Source: Hemileia vastatrix (taxonomy: Eukaryota > Basidiomycota > Pucciniomycetes > Pucciniales > Zaghouaniaceae). From it: 64,000 nucleotides of DNA. Below are positions 24,157 to 33,969 of this stretch, one piece after another. How positions within the stretch are numbered: position 1 is the first letter of the stretch; the number at the start of each line of letters is the position of its first letter. The stretch covers positions 8,968,656 to 9,032,655 of the forward strand of contig JASXTE010000014.1 in assembly GCA_030280995.1 (NCBI GenBank), given 5' to 3'. The position numbers were made by a program, and so were the translations under genes. A model generated the notes under the pieces. The model was not told where the DNA came from and did not search any database. It saw only the letters and a list, made by a program, of their open reading frames with translations.

Positions 24157-27100
24157 TTATTTAGATTTAAATTTTTTCAAGAGATTTTTAAGATCAGAGA
24201 TTTCATTTTCTGGAATCCACTGGTCATATTCACTTGATTTATTTTTAAATCTTAGTAGATACTCAACTCCCTTTTCTTTTGTAAGGTGTCTCTTTTTGAG
24301 TATCTTTTCAATTTCTGCTTTTTCCACTATTTCTTCAGGTTGCTGTTTATGCCTTCCTGATCTTCTTGGAAAGAGAGCAGTATCATTAGAGTGGTATGGT
24401 TTTATAAGAGAAATAGGAAATACTGGATGTTTTCTATCATAAGGTGCATATAGAATAACCTCAACAGCATTATTACCAACCATCTTTTTAACTACAAATG
24501 GTCCAATGAATGGATCCTTCAATTTAACATTACCATTTAAATTGAAATGTAGCGTTGAAATAAGGACTTCATCACCCTCTTTGAACATTTGTTCTTTATG
24601 GGCTTTATCCCATCTTTTCTTTTCATACTCAAAAGCCTTATTTATACATTCTTGAGCATGTTTTCTGCATAGTTCTTGCATCTGAAGAAAAGATTTAGTA
24701 CCTGGATGAATATCCAATCTAGGTAACTTATTAAGAGTTTTAGCAGGGGTATTAGGTACATAACCCAACCATAACTCAAATGGCTTTTTGCCAGTGACAG
24801 AATGTACTGTACTATTATATGCAAATTCTAAACCTGGGATAAGGGTTACCCAATCATGCGTGAATATGTCATTGTCTTTAAAATTTAGACCAAAAGCACA
24901 GTATCTTCTTATCATATCTTCTAAGGTTTGTATCATTCTTTCTGCTAGCCCATCAGTTTGTGGATGGTGTGCTGTAGAAAGTTTTAATTGACACCCTGAA
25001 ACATCCATAAGTGACGTCCAGAACTCAGAAGTAAATTTAGGATCTCTGTCTGAAACTATTGCTTTGGGGAAACCTGCTGTATTTAACATTTGTGTCCACC
25101 ATAAAAAAGCTAAGTCCTTTGCAGAAACCTCTTTGTGGGTAGGAATAAATTTACACATCTTTGTAAATCTATCTACAATTACCCAGCAGGAGTTATAACT
25201 CTTATGCCCTGCTATTGGCAAACCTGTTACAAAGTCCATGTTAATGATTTCCCATGGAGCTTTTGGTTGCTCAATTTGTTGTAATAAACCAGCTCTTTTT
25301 CCTGTTAATCTTTTAGATTTTTGACAAGAATCACATGTTTCAACATATTTCTGAACATCCTCAGACATGTTAATCCACCAAGCTGTGTTTTTTACTCTGG
25401 TTAATGTTTTATGGTAGTCAAAATGACCTGCTAATATATCATCATGACATATACTTAACATTAACTCCTTCATTGAAGGGGGAATTACAATCACATTACT
25501 TAATTTTTTCCTGTAATATATAAAACCATCCTCAATGGAAAATTTTCCTTTCTCTAATGCCTCTTTATACTTATCTGGTAATGTTTTTATTAAAACATTC
25601 ATTGAAGCATTAGATGGATCATTTAATATTGTAGTTAATTTACTTAAGTCAGGATCTGAATTATAATTATCAAGAATTGATTGCATAAATTCATCCTCAA
25701 GATCTACAATATAAATGCCATAAATGGTAATAATCTCTGATTCAGGAACATAAGCAGGATTATCATCATTATTAGGCAGAGGTACTCTAGATAACAGGTC
25801 TACATTAGAGTGCAAGGTTCCTGCTCTATGTGTAATAGTCATCCGTCCTCTGTATTCTTGTACAGCTAATTGCCATCTAAACATGTGTCTATTAGGAGTT
25901 TTCATGTTTAAGAGTGACTTAACTGCACTACAGTCAGTTATTAACTCAAATTTTTGGTCTTCAAGGTAATAATGTAGCTTTTCAAGAGCCCATACTACTG
26001 CCAAACATTCAAGTTGAGTAGCACCATATTTTAATTCACTACTTCTCAGAGTACGTGAAATATAGCAGATTACTACTTCTGACATTTTACCTTCAATAAA
26101 TTGTTTTTGATGCAAAGCAGCACCCAGTCCAATAAAACTTGCATCTGTATATAATACAAAAGGTAATTGGAAATCTGGTAATCCCAAGATTGGAGCTGTC
26201 ATTAAACATTCTTTCAACTTATTAAAAGCTTGTTGTCTTTCATTATTCCAAATGAAAGCTTCTGATTTCTTTATCAGTGTGGTCAGTGGTGCAGCAATTG
26301 ATTGGTAGTTTTTTATATATTGTCTATAATAACCACACATTCCAAGAAAAGATTGTACATCCTTCACATTTTGGGGAATGCCAATATTCTTTATTGCAGC
26401 CACTTTATTTTGGTCTACACATATTTGTAAGCCAGATACAATATGACCAAGCACTTTTAAAGATTCAAACCCAAATTTACATTTTTTCAATGCAAGGGTC
26501 ATTTTTATTTCATCCATTTTCTGAAATACTTTCCTTAAATGGATTAAGTGTTCATCAAAAGATTTAGAGAACACTATGATGTCATCAATGTATACCATTA
26601 ACCATCCCTCAATCATTTCATTATGGAATGTTATATCCATTAATTTTTGAAATACTGATGGAGCATTCTTTGGTCCAAATGGCATTCTGACATACTTATA
26701 AATTCCCATGTGTGTTGTTATCAACAAAAAGTTCTGTGAATTCTTTTCAACAGGAATTTGATGGTACCCTTTATTTCCATCTAGGCAACTTATATATTTA
26801 GCACCTTTGAGGGTAGCATGTATAGAGGCAATCCTTGGCAAGGGATAAATATCATCTACTGTAAATGTATTTAATGCTCTATAATCACCGCACAGTCTTG
26901 CTTTATCTTGTTCATAAGAAATCAGCACTGGTGATATTACACAATATTTTGGTGTAGTTTCAACCTTCTCAAGAATATTCATCTTTAATAACATCTTAAT
27001 ATTATCCTCTATGTCTTTCCTCTTCATTGGTGAAGCAGGATATGGTTTCTTTTTAAGACTAGCAGGAATATTATCCATGTCACAGGTTAAACTAATTTTC

Positions 27101-30024
27101 ATTTCATGATCTTTTACAAGGCCAAGTTCATTTGTACCATGTGCAAAAGCCATTGGAAAAGCTTTAATTAATTCCAAAATATTATCTTTCTCAGTTTCAC
27201 TTATCTGAGTGCCAAATGATGCTTTTGAAATTTCTGTTTCCAGAAGTTCCATCTCATTGGATTCTCTTCCTTTAGACGAGGAATTTGTTACTGACTCAAT
27301 GTGTAAGACTGTGTTAAAAGAATTTATTTTAAATTTCCTTTTACCATTCATGCCAATTGTAAAATTGTTATTAGCAGGGTCTAATTTTACACCAAATTTA
27401 GTCAGAATATCATTTCCAATGATAAAACAGTTACTACAATTTGTATTATCCATTACTACAAAGTCACAAGTTACCCTTACATAACCATGTTGGTGTTTAA
27501 AGAAAACAGCAGCTTTGTATTTACCAATGGGGTGTAGTACTGATCCAAAACCTCTCCAATTTTTATTCTGAAGTGGTTCAAGCTTAAACTTATATTCACT
27601 ATCAATTTTCTGTAATGTATTAGTGGAAACAACTGAACCAGCAGCTCCTGTGTCCAATACTATATTAACATTTTCACCAGAAATGATAGCTGGAACCGTG
27701 ATAGGTGTCATTTTAAAGTTATCAGCTTGTATATCCTTAATGATTTCAGCATCCTCAAAATTCATTAAAGATTCATTTGAGTCCATATTTAATATTGGAT
27801 TTTCAAAGATGGACAAATCATCTTCCAACATACAGACTTCATTTTCATCACTATATGAGATATTGCTGTCATAATCACTTGATTCTTTACTTTTTTCAGT
27901 TTCAGTTTCAGATTCACGTTGATTTTCAACAATATTTATGTTTTTCTCACATTTGTGACCTTTTACCCAAGGTTTGTTACACTTATAACAAGTATTTGTT
28001 TCATACTTTTTAGGTACTACAGGTGCAGTAGGTTTTTTCTGCTTCTCCTGAAGTGTTTTTGAATTCTGAGATTTTACAGGTTCAACATTTTGTTTATAAG
28101 TGGAATACCTTGATTCATACTTATGGTTCAATAATATTTCATTGCAAATATTAATAAAATCAGAATATTCAGTAACATTAAATGTTCTAGCTACAACAAT
28201 ATCTCTGACAGATATAGGTAATTTGTAAATTATCTTATCTTTCCATAAGTTAAAATCCATATGAGGCTCAATGGCTTTTAAGATTTTGTTTAAAGTCATT
28301 AAAAATACCATAGGTTTGTCACCATTCAACGGATTATACCTAGTTTTCTCATACAGTCTCTGCTGAGTAAGCCTGAATTTAGAACCTCCAAATTGTTTTT
28401 CAATAAGTTGTTTCCATTCAGCCCAAGAGTAGTCTCTACCCTCACTTAAGACAGCTTCAAACCATAATAAAGCAACATCCTTAAATAAAGAAATTAATTT
28501 TGATGTTATCTCTTCATCTGGTAACTTATATGAGAATTTCAAGTTGTCAATTCTGTGAATAAAATGTTGCCAATCAGAGCTGGCTTCCCCATCATAAGTT
28601 GGGTACTGATCTATCTTAGGCCAGTTCTTCTGATTGGATTTTATCTCACTAATCTTAGGTAAATTCAACAACTCATTTACTTTTGATAAATGGTCTTGTA
28701 TTTCTTCCTGCACGGATTTGTGACTTACATTTTCAGATTTGACACTACCACCAGATGGTTTTAATTGTGGTGGTACAGGGAAGGAATGAGATTCACTTTT
28801 GCCAATGAAAGGATTATTATTATATTGATTATACTTATGATTATCCTGGTTCATTAGTAGATTGGCAGTTTCAATCTCAACTTTAGTTAATCTTTGTAGC
28901 AGCTCAGAGACACTTTGATTTGTCTGTGCAAAAGATAACTTTGTTCTTGATTCAGTTTTTAATAAGTGTGTTTCATATAATTTTTCTAACTCACAAAATT
29001 TGTTTGAAAGGTCATTATATTTATTACTCAATGAATCATATTTAAGAGTTAGAGACAAATGTTCTTTTTCTAATTCTTTATTACGTGTTGCTAATTGAGA
29101 AATGTTCAATGTTAAGGATGAAATTGTATCACTAGTGAGCTTAACTGTCTGTTCCTCACAATCAGTCATTCTATTCCACAATGCTGAAACAATTCTATGG
29201 ACAGTTGGATTATTGTTAAAATATTCCATGTCCTCCTTTTCAATTCTCTCACTCTCCTGTGAACTACTCATCTCACTAGTAGGTGGTTGCAACTGAGGAT
29301 TAACTGTATTATCATTGTATATAGTACTGTTATTATGGATAAAAGACAAGTCAGGTGTATCTACTCTAAAACCCAAATTTCTTAAATCCTCCTCTATTTT
29401 TTGTACAGATTTAACATCAATAGAATTACCTATATTGTAATTATCAGTATTATGTCTAATCTGAGGGGGTAAGTTACTTACCAAGGGATGGTTGCCAGGC
29501 CTGATTTTTGGCGCTTTTTTCCCTTGTAAGGGTGAGCTGAGGAAGTCAGATGAGGGGGTGGATCCCTGTTGCAACTGTGGCTTGTCCACTGTTGGTGAAA
29601 CCAGTCCCATTTCCATTTGTCTACCAGGATTTTCTCCTGGGAGTGAGTGGACCCTCCTTGGGTAGGGGGTTGCTGATTTGATTGACTGGGCAGGCCTCCC
29701 TTTAATTCTGCCATTGCCTGATTCATCTGCTGAAATCCTACCTTGCAATTGTTTTGCAACTGCTCTACTTCTTTGAACATGAGAGATTTTGATTCCTCTA
29801 GCTTCAGAACCTGTTTGGCCAGGTGGGACAGTTGATCCTGAAGAGGAGGAGACGTCTTTTTGATAGTTATCTTTTTTAAGAGGGCGTCCTTTTCCTCTAC
29901 ACTCATGCTTTCTGGTTGGGGGTACTGTTGTCCCTCCATGGTGATGTCCTGGAAAGTTTTTATTAGCTTTAGACCTGGTATTATAAGCAGGCTGTTCACT
30001 TACACTATCCTGAGGAGCACTCAT
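24157..30024 (-). CDS. A1 Gag-Pol polyprotein, intact chromovirus
   Basis: 1955 residues in one frame. Seen in order: basic Ser/Pro-rich N-terminus, coiled coil (about 305-360), gypsy-type capsid (about 467-635), zinc knuckle C-x2-C-x7-H-x-C (679-692), protease DTGA (791-794), RT with GYHQIP and YIDD (1145-1148), RNase H starting at Asp1294 (TDAS), integrase zinc domain (His at 1527, later CDSCQ), catalytic Asp1597, Asp1659 and Glu1695 with exactly 35 residues between the last two, and a C-terminal chromodomain (about 1904-1955) with YLLRFK and QWIP. These make it a chromovirus that forms particles, reverse transcribes and integrates; chromodomains of this class bind methylated H3 in known cases. 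Gag and Pol are not separated by a stop, so stoichiometry must be set post-translationally. Start chosen at the first ATG after the leader, shared with A2. Confidence 0.97.
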   Translation of the reverse strand: MSAPQDSVSEQPAYNTRSKANKNFPGHHHGGTTVPPTRKHECRGKGRPLKKDNYQKDVSSSSGSTVPPGQTGSEARGIKISHVQRSRAVAKQLQGRISADESGNGRIKGRPAQSIKSATPYPRRVHSLPGENPGRQMEMGLVSPTVDKPQLQQGSTPSSDFLSSPLQGKKAPKIRPGNHPLVSNLPPQIRHNTDNYNIGNSIDVKSVQKIEEDLRNLGFRVDTPDLSFIHNNSTIYNDNTVNPQLQPPTSEMSSSQESERIEKEDMEYFNNNPTVHRIVSALWNRMTDCEEQTVKLTSDTISSLTLNISQLATRNKELEKEHLSLTLKYDSLSNKYNDLSNKFCELEKLYETHLLKTESRTKLSFAQTNQSVSELLQRLTKVEIETANLLMNQDNHKYNQYNNNPFIGKSESHSFPVPPQLKPSGGSVKSENVSHKSVQEEIQDHLSKVNELLNLPKISEIKSNQKNWPKIDQYPTYDGEASSDWQHFIHRIDNLKFSYKLPDEEITSKLISLFKDVALLWFEAVLSEGRDYSWAEWKQLIEKQFGGSKFRLTQQRLYEKTRYNPLNGDKPMVFLMTLNKILKAIEPHMDFNLWKDKIIYKLPISVRDIVVARTFNVTEYSDFINICNEILLNHKYESRYSTYKQNVEPVKSQNSKTLQEKQKKPTAPVVPKKYETNTCYKCNKPWVKGHKCEKNINIVENQRESETETEKSKESSDYDSNISYSDENEVCMLEDDLSIFENPILNMDSNESLMNFEDAEIIKDIQADNFKMTPITVPAIISGENVNIVLDTGAAGSVVSTNTLQKIDSEYKFKLEPLQNKNWRGFGSVLHPIGKYKAAVFFKHQHGYVRVTCDFVVMDNTNCSNCFIIGNDILTKFGVKLDPANNNFTIGMNGKRKFKINSFNTVLHIESVTNSSSKGRESNEMELLETEISKASFGTQISETEKDNILELIKAFPMAFAHGTNELGLVKDHEMKISLTCDMDNIPASLKKKPYPASPMKRKDIEDNIKMLLKMNILEKVETTPKYCVISPVLISYEQDKARLCGDYRALNTFTVDDIYPLPRIASIHATLKGAKYISCLDGNKGYHQIPVEKNSQNFLLITTHMGIYKYVRMPFGPKNAPSVFQKLMDITFHNEMIEGWLMVYIDDIIVFSKSFDEHLIHLRKVFQKMDEIKMTLALKKCKFGFESLKVLGHIVSGLQICVDQNKVAAIKNIGIPQNVKDVQSFLGMCGYYRQYIKNYQSIAAPLTTLIKKSEAFIWNNERQQAFNKLKECLMTAPILGLPDFQLPFVLYTDASFIGLGAALHQKQFIEGKMSEVVICYISRTLRSSELKYGATQLECLAVVWALEKLHYYLEDQKFELITDCSAVKSLLNMKTPNRHMFRWQLAVQEYRGRMTITHRAGTLHSNVDLLSRVPLPNNDDNPAYVPESEIITIYGIYIVDLEDEFMQSILDNYNSDPDLSKLTTILNDPSNASMNVLIKTLPDKYKEALEKGKFSIEDGFIYYRKKLSNVIVIPPSMKELMLSICHDDILAGHFDYHKTLTRVKNTAWWINMSEDVQKYVETCDSCQKSKRLTGKRAGLLQQIEQPKAPWEIINMDFVTGLPIAGHKSYNSCWVIVDRFTKMCKFIPTHKEVSAKDLAFLWWTQMLNTAGFPKAIVSDRDPKFTSEFWTSLMDVSGCQLKLSTAHHPQTDGLAERMIQTLEDMIRRYCAFGLNFKDNDIFTHDWVTLIPGLEFAYNSTVHSVTGKKPFELWLGYVPNTPAKTLNKLPRLDIHPGTKSFLQMQELCRKHAQECINKAFEYEKKRWDKAHKEQMFKEGDEVLISTLHFNLNGNVKLKDPFIGPFVVKKMVGNNAVEVILYAPYDRKHPVFPISLIKPYHSNDTALFPRRSGRHKQQPEEIVEKAEIEKILKKRHLTKEKGVEYLLRFKNKSSEYDQWIPENEISDLKNLLKKFKSK
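29430..29481 (-). other. Candidate intron 2 of A1 gag leader (52 nt)
   Basis: Donor GTAAGT inside the Trp codon of the conserved Pro-Trp, branch-like TACTGATAA, acceptor CAATATAG, then GTAATTC. Whether spliced or not, the altORF reads TGG then TAA. Confidence 0.5.
29478..30024 (-). CDS. A1 altORF: spliced overlapping product, about 163 aa
   Basis: Predicted join of codons 1-7 of Gag (30024-30004) to the +1 frame from 29948, ending Pro-Trp-stop at 29478. The frame is open throughout. It reads as a Leu/Glu/Lys-rich coiled-coil-like stretch (MSVEEKDALLKK onward), then DKWKWDWFHQQW, HPYKG, a basic cluster GKKRQK, and IPW. The same order recurs in families B, C and D. An internal ATG in excellent context (ACCATGG, codon 4 of exon 2) could also start it by leaky scanning. 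Possible roles are an alternative Gag N-terminus or a small nucleic-acid-binding accessory protein. No known domain is recognised. Confidence 0.55.
29949..30003 (-). other. Candidate intron 1 of A1 gag leader (55 nt)
   Basis: GTAAGT donor after seven codons, branch-like GCTAATA, acceptor TTTCCAG. Spliced, it joins AGT to GAC ATC ACC in the altORF frame; unspliced, the Gag-Pol frame is open through it (PAYNTRSK). Length, donor and branch match A2, B and D. Confidence 0.6.
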
Positions 30025-30535
30025 ATTGTTCAGAATAACAATATTTTACGTCTACAAAAGGAAAAAACTCTGTGGAATTAGTAGACAAAAGATATTAGTA
30101 ATTATATTACTAATAAAAAAGCAATGGAGCTTACCCTGAATTTATATCTTTATTTATTTAAATAAAATATAAGAAAAATTCGAAAAAATCTGTTAAAAAT
30201 ATAATAATAAGTTTAACTAGACCTTTATAAGGGTGAATAATTAGCTTACCAAGCTTTAGCCAAATACCAATTTAATTGGGTGTTATATTGGTGTCCAAAT
30301 ACCAAGTGAAATTGGGTTTATATTGGGTACAGTTACTACTGTAAATATCTAATTTTTATAATAAAAAATTAGTACAATTATTATAAGGATTCTTTTCCGC
30401 AATCAATGAGTTATGATGACCCACTAATATGCAGCAGACCCAAATATTTGGTTAATTTTGAGTTATACTAAGGTAAAAATCACGTCCCAAGGCTTATACT
30501 AAATAATAAGTAAAATATAAGGAAAGACCCCCAAT
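30025..30535 (-). other. A1 5' leader (non-coding)
   Basis: On the element strand it begins ATTGGGGGTCTTTCC directly after the 5' LTR (presumed primer-binding site), then AT-rich sequence with ATTGGTATTTGG-type repeats. It ends with a pyrimidine-rich stretch and TTTTGTAG, acceptor-like, about 30 nt before the ATG. No ORF of note. Confidence 0.65.
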
Positions 30536-31712
30536 TGTCAGTACAGTCTAGTATATAAGTATGATATAATAGTGTTATTTTATGGTCCAACTACTTATTA
30601 ATAAATGATTTAGTGATTAAACCTCAGGGGAAGACTAATAAAATAGTTATACTCAAGTTAAACTCACAATACTTGGATTTAAATGCGTGCTAGTGGTGGA
30701 AAATAGAAGAATAAAATATAGTTATAGCTTTTATAAAGATAATATCAATTTATAAGGGCTTTATAATATATTTCTAGATGTTAATAATTGTAGTGTAGTG
30801 TTTATTTGAAGTGTAGTAATTGAATGATGATAATAAACCGTCAAAATCCCTCCTTACTTATACCCAAATCCACTGGAGTGCACAGACCTTCAATCCAGAT
30901 GATGTCACTGCTATCCCCGGCAATTACAGCACTGTGAGGGCCCATCACCTCCCCATGGCGTCCACTTCAAGCAGTTTCAACACCCAGACCTCCAGTAAGG
31001 ACCCTCCATCACTATTAATAATAACACAGAGTCATACCATAAATAGAAATCCCAGATAAAAGCGGATACCATAAAGAAACAGGTAAAATAAAAGATCAAA
31101 AAGAGATTTAATGAAACTAAAAGCATATAAAGGAAACAAATAAAATGTCCAAGCCCCCAATAACATCCCCAAGCATCCACATTAACCCAAAAACATATTT
31201 CCAACCCATAAATCCGTGAATAACCATCCAAGGAAGTAATTTTAGTTGTCCAAACTGGGTGTATGCGCCTGATATAGGTGTCTATGCTTCTGTAGGCGTT
31301 GTGAGTCCACTGATTTCGTCCATATGACCTAAAATAAGCAGAAAAACAAAGGTTATAGGCTATTAAGGGGCTAAAACCCACTTATATACCTAAATATACA
31401 TAATATACTGCATATTTCACTGAATATGAGATTTATGTATACATATAAGCTTATGTATGTCAATAATTACTTCATATCACTTAAGATAAGTATATTATGA
31501 CTCCATTAACACCTTAATAAGTATTATTAGGCCATGGATAAGCTATTTAAACTATTATAAATTATATAATAGAATAATAATTATATATATATATATTAAA
31601 ATAATATATATTATTATTTTAACCTTATTTTTAGGATATAAGCTTAATCTAATTAAGGTTATCTTATTTTAAGCATAAGAAATACTCAGTCCTAAGGATA
31701 TTTAGGCTGACA
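30536..31712 (-). repeat. A1 5' LTR
   Basis: 1177 bp, same as the 3' LTR except for one noticed base (30544). It carries the promoter for the element: TATATAAG on the minus strand at 31381-31388. Confidence 0.97.
31381..31388 (-). promoter_or_regulatory. TATA box of A1 5' LTR
   Basis: TATATAAG on the element strand. It is the only good TATA in the LTR and is conserved in A2 and the solo LTR. Downstream lie an acceptor-like TGCTTATTTTAG and the GC-richer tract. Confidence 0.6.
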
Positions 31713-32666
31713 GCTTTTTTATGGTGGACACAAATGTTAAATATAGCAGGTTTCACCAAAGCAATAGTTTCTGACAGAGATCCTAAATTTACTTCTGAGT
31801 TCTGGACATCACTTATGGATGTTTCATGGTGTCAATTAACACTTTCTACAGCACACCATCCACAAACTGATGGGCTAGCAGAAAGAATGATACAAACCTT
31901 AGAAGATATGATAAGAAGATACTGTGCTTTTGGTCTTAATTTTAAAGACAATGACAAATTCACTCATGATTGGGTAACCCTTATCCCAGGTTTAGAATTT
32001 GCATACAATAGTACAGTACATTCTGTCAATGGCAAAAAGCCATTTGAGTTATGGTTGGGTTATGTACCTAATACCCCTGCTAAAACTCTTAATAAGTTAC
32101 CTAGATTGGATATCCATCCAGGTACTAAATCTTTTCTTCAGATTCAAGAATTATGCAGAAAACATGCTCAAGAATGTATAAATAAGGCGTTTGAGTATGA
32201 AAATAAAAGATGGGATAAAGCCCATAAAGAACAAATGTTCAAAGAGGGTGATGAAGTCCTTATTTCAACAATAAATTTCAATTTAAATGGTAATGTTAAA
32301 TTGAAAGATCCATTCATTGGACCATTTGTAGTTTAAAAGATGGTTGGTAATAATGCTGTTGAGGCTATTTTATATGCACCATATGATAAAAAACATCCAG
32401 TATTTCTTATTTCTCTTATAAAACCATACCATTCTAATGATACTGCTCTATTTCCAAGAAGATCAGGAAGGCATAAACAGCAACCTGAAGGAATAGTTGA
32501 AAAGGCAGAAATTGAAAAGATACTTAAAAAGAGACACCTTACTAAAGAAAAGGGAGTTGAGTATCTATTAAGATTTAAAAATAAATCAAGTGAATATGAA
32601 CAGTGGACTCCAGAAAATGAAATCTCTGATCTTAAAAATCTCTTGAAAAAATTTAAATCTAAATAA
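31713..32666 (+). pseudogene. A2 gag-pol, 3' part: integrase core and chromodomain
   Basis: Continues the A2 integrase after A1. It contains the second catalytic Asp (SDRDPKFTS), TDGLAERM with the Glu, the integrase C-terminal domain (LGYVPNTP, GDEVLIST, GPFVV), then a chromodomain ending at 32666. One stop (TAA, 32334-32336) separates GPFVV from the KMVGNN block. The first five bases (GCTTT) are the duplicated target. It cannot be translated as part of a full polyprotein. Confidence 0.94.
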
Positions 32667-32787
32667 TACTGTTCATTCAGTATATGTATTATAAAAATTA
32701 TTTTTTTTATTTTTTTTTCACTCCTTAGTTTTAATTAAAATGTCTTAACATTTTTTTTTATTTATTGTTTTTTTTGGGGTGAGTGAG

Positions 32788-33964
32788 TGTCAGCCTAAAT
32801 ATCCTTAGGACTGAGTATTTCTTATGCTTAAAATAAGATAACCTTAAGTAAATTAATCTTATATCTTAAAAATAAGGTTAAAGTAATAATATATATTATT
32901 TTATTATATATACATATAATTATAATTCTATTATATAACTTATAATAGTTTAAATAGCTTCTTTATGGCCTAATAATACTTATTAAGGTGTTAATGGAGT
33001 CATAATATACTTATCTTAAGTGATATGAAGTAATTATTGACATACATAAGCTTATATGTATACATAAATCTCATATTCAGTGAAATATGCAGTATATTAT
33101 GTATATTTAGGTATATAAGTGGGTTTTAGCCCCTTAATAGCCTATAAAATTTGTTTTTCTGCTTATTTTAGGTCATATGGACGAAATCAGTGGACTCACA
33201 ACGCCTACAGAAGCATAGACACCTATATCAGGCGCTACACCCAGTTTGGACAACTTAATTTACTTCCTTGGATGGTTATTCACGGATTTATGGGTTGGAA
33301 GGACATTTCTGGGTTAATGTGGATGCTTGGGGATGTTATTGGGGGCTTGGAAATTTTATTTGTTTCCTTTATATGCTTTTAGTTTCATTGAATCTCTTTT
33401 TGATTATTTATTTTACCTGTTTCTTTATGGTATCTGCTTTTATCTGGATTTTCTATTTATGATATAGATCTGTGTTATTATTAATAGTCATGGAGGGTCC
33501 TTACTGGAGGTCTGGGTGGTTAAACTGCTTGAAGTGGACGCCATGGGGAGGTGATGGGCCCTCACAGTGCTGTAATTGCCGGGGATAGCAGTGACATCAT
33601 CTGGATTGAAGGTCTGTGCACTCCAGTGGATTTGGGTATAAGTAAGGAGATATTTTGACGGTTATTTATCATCATTCAATTACTACAACTCCAAAAAACA
33701 CTACTATACAATTATTAACATTTAGAAATATATTATAAAGCCATTATAAATTGATATTATCTTTATATTAAGCTATAACTATATTTTATTCATCTGTTTT
33801 CCACCACTAGCACGCATTTAAATCCAAGTATTGTGAGTTTTATTTGAGTATAACTATTTTGATAGTCTTCCCCAGAGGTTTAATCATTAAATCATTTATC
33901 AATAAGTAGTAGGACCATAAATAAACACTGTTATATCATACTTATATACTAGACTATACTGACA
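32788..33964 (+). repeat. A2 3' LTR
   Basis: 1177 bp, TGTCAGCC to ACTGACA, preceded by GGGGTGAGTGAG. It differs from the A2 5' LTR at a number of positions, including the damaged 5' LTR start, so A2 is clearly older than A1. Confidence 0.95.
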
Positions 33965-33969
33965 ATTTT

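Larger units (their letters stand above)
22862..31712 (-). mobile_element. A1: intact, recent A-family chromovirus (8851 bp)
   Basis: Two 1177-bp LTRs with one mismatch noticed (22870 against 30544), a perfect GCTTT target duplication (22857-22861 and 31713-31717), primer-binding-like and polypurine sites, and a single uninterrupted 1955-codon Gag-Pol. It lies inside the integrase of A2 in the opposite orientation. Identical LTRs are expected at insertion, so one visible mismatch means a very young insertion. By sequence it is competent to transpose. Confidence 0.97.
16264..33964 (+). mobile_element. A2: A-family element split by A1
   Basis: Complete A element with 1177-bp LTRs at both ends and target duplication ATTTT (16259-16263 and 33965-33969), inserted in the C-plus pol. 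Its integrase is split by A1 between 22861 and 31713. Without A1 the element would be about 8.85 kb, the same size as A1. It is decayed by several stops and an RT active-site change, so it is older than A1 but younger than C-plus. Confidence 0.95.

Noticed and set aside
26277..26567. Plus-strand ORF of 96 codons opposite A1 RT, and similar antisense ORFs at 21500 and 14088
   Set aside because: They mirror the conserved RT codons on the other strand and recur only because the sense frame is conserved.
29430..29490. 21-nt mini-intron ending at CCCTCAG after the Pro-Trp codons
   Set aside because: It would be far below fungal intron size, is not conserved in D, and does not restore the capsid frame (length divisible by three leads to a stop).
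24157..30024. Envelope-like gene downstream of pol
   Set aside because: Only about 120 bp separate the pol stop from the 3' LTR, so there is no room for an env.
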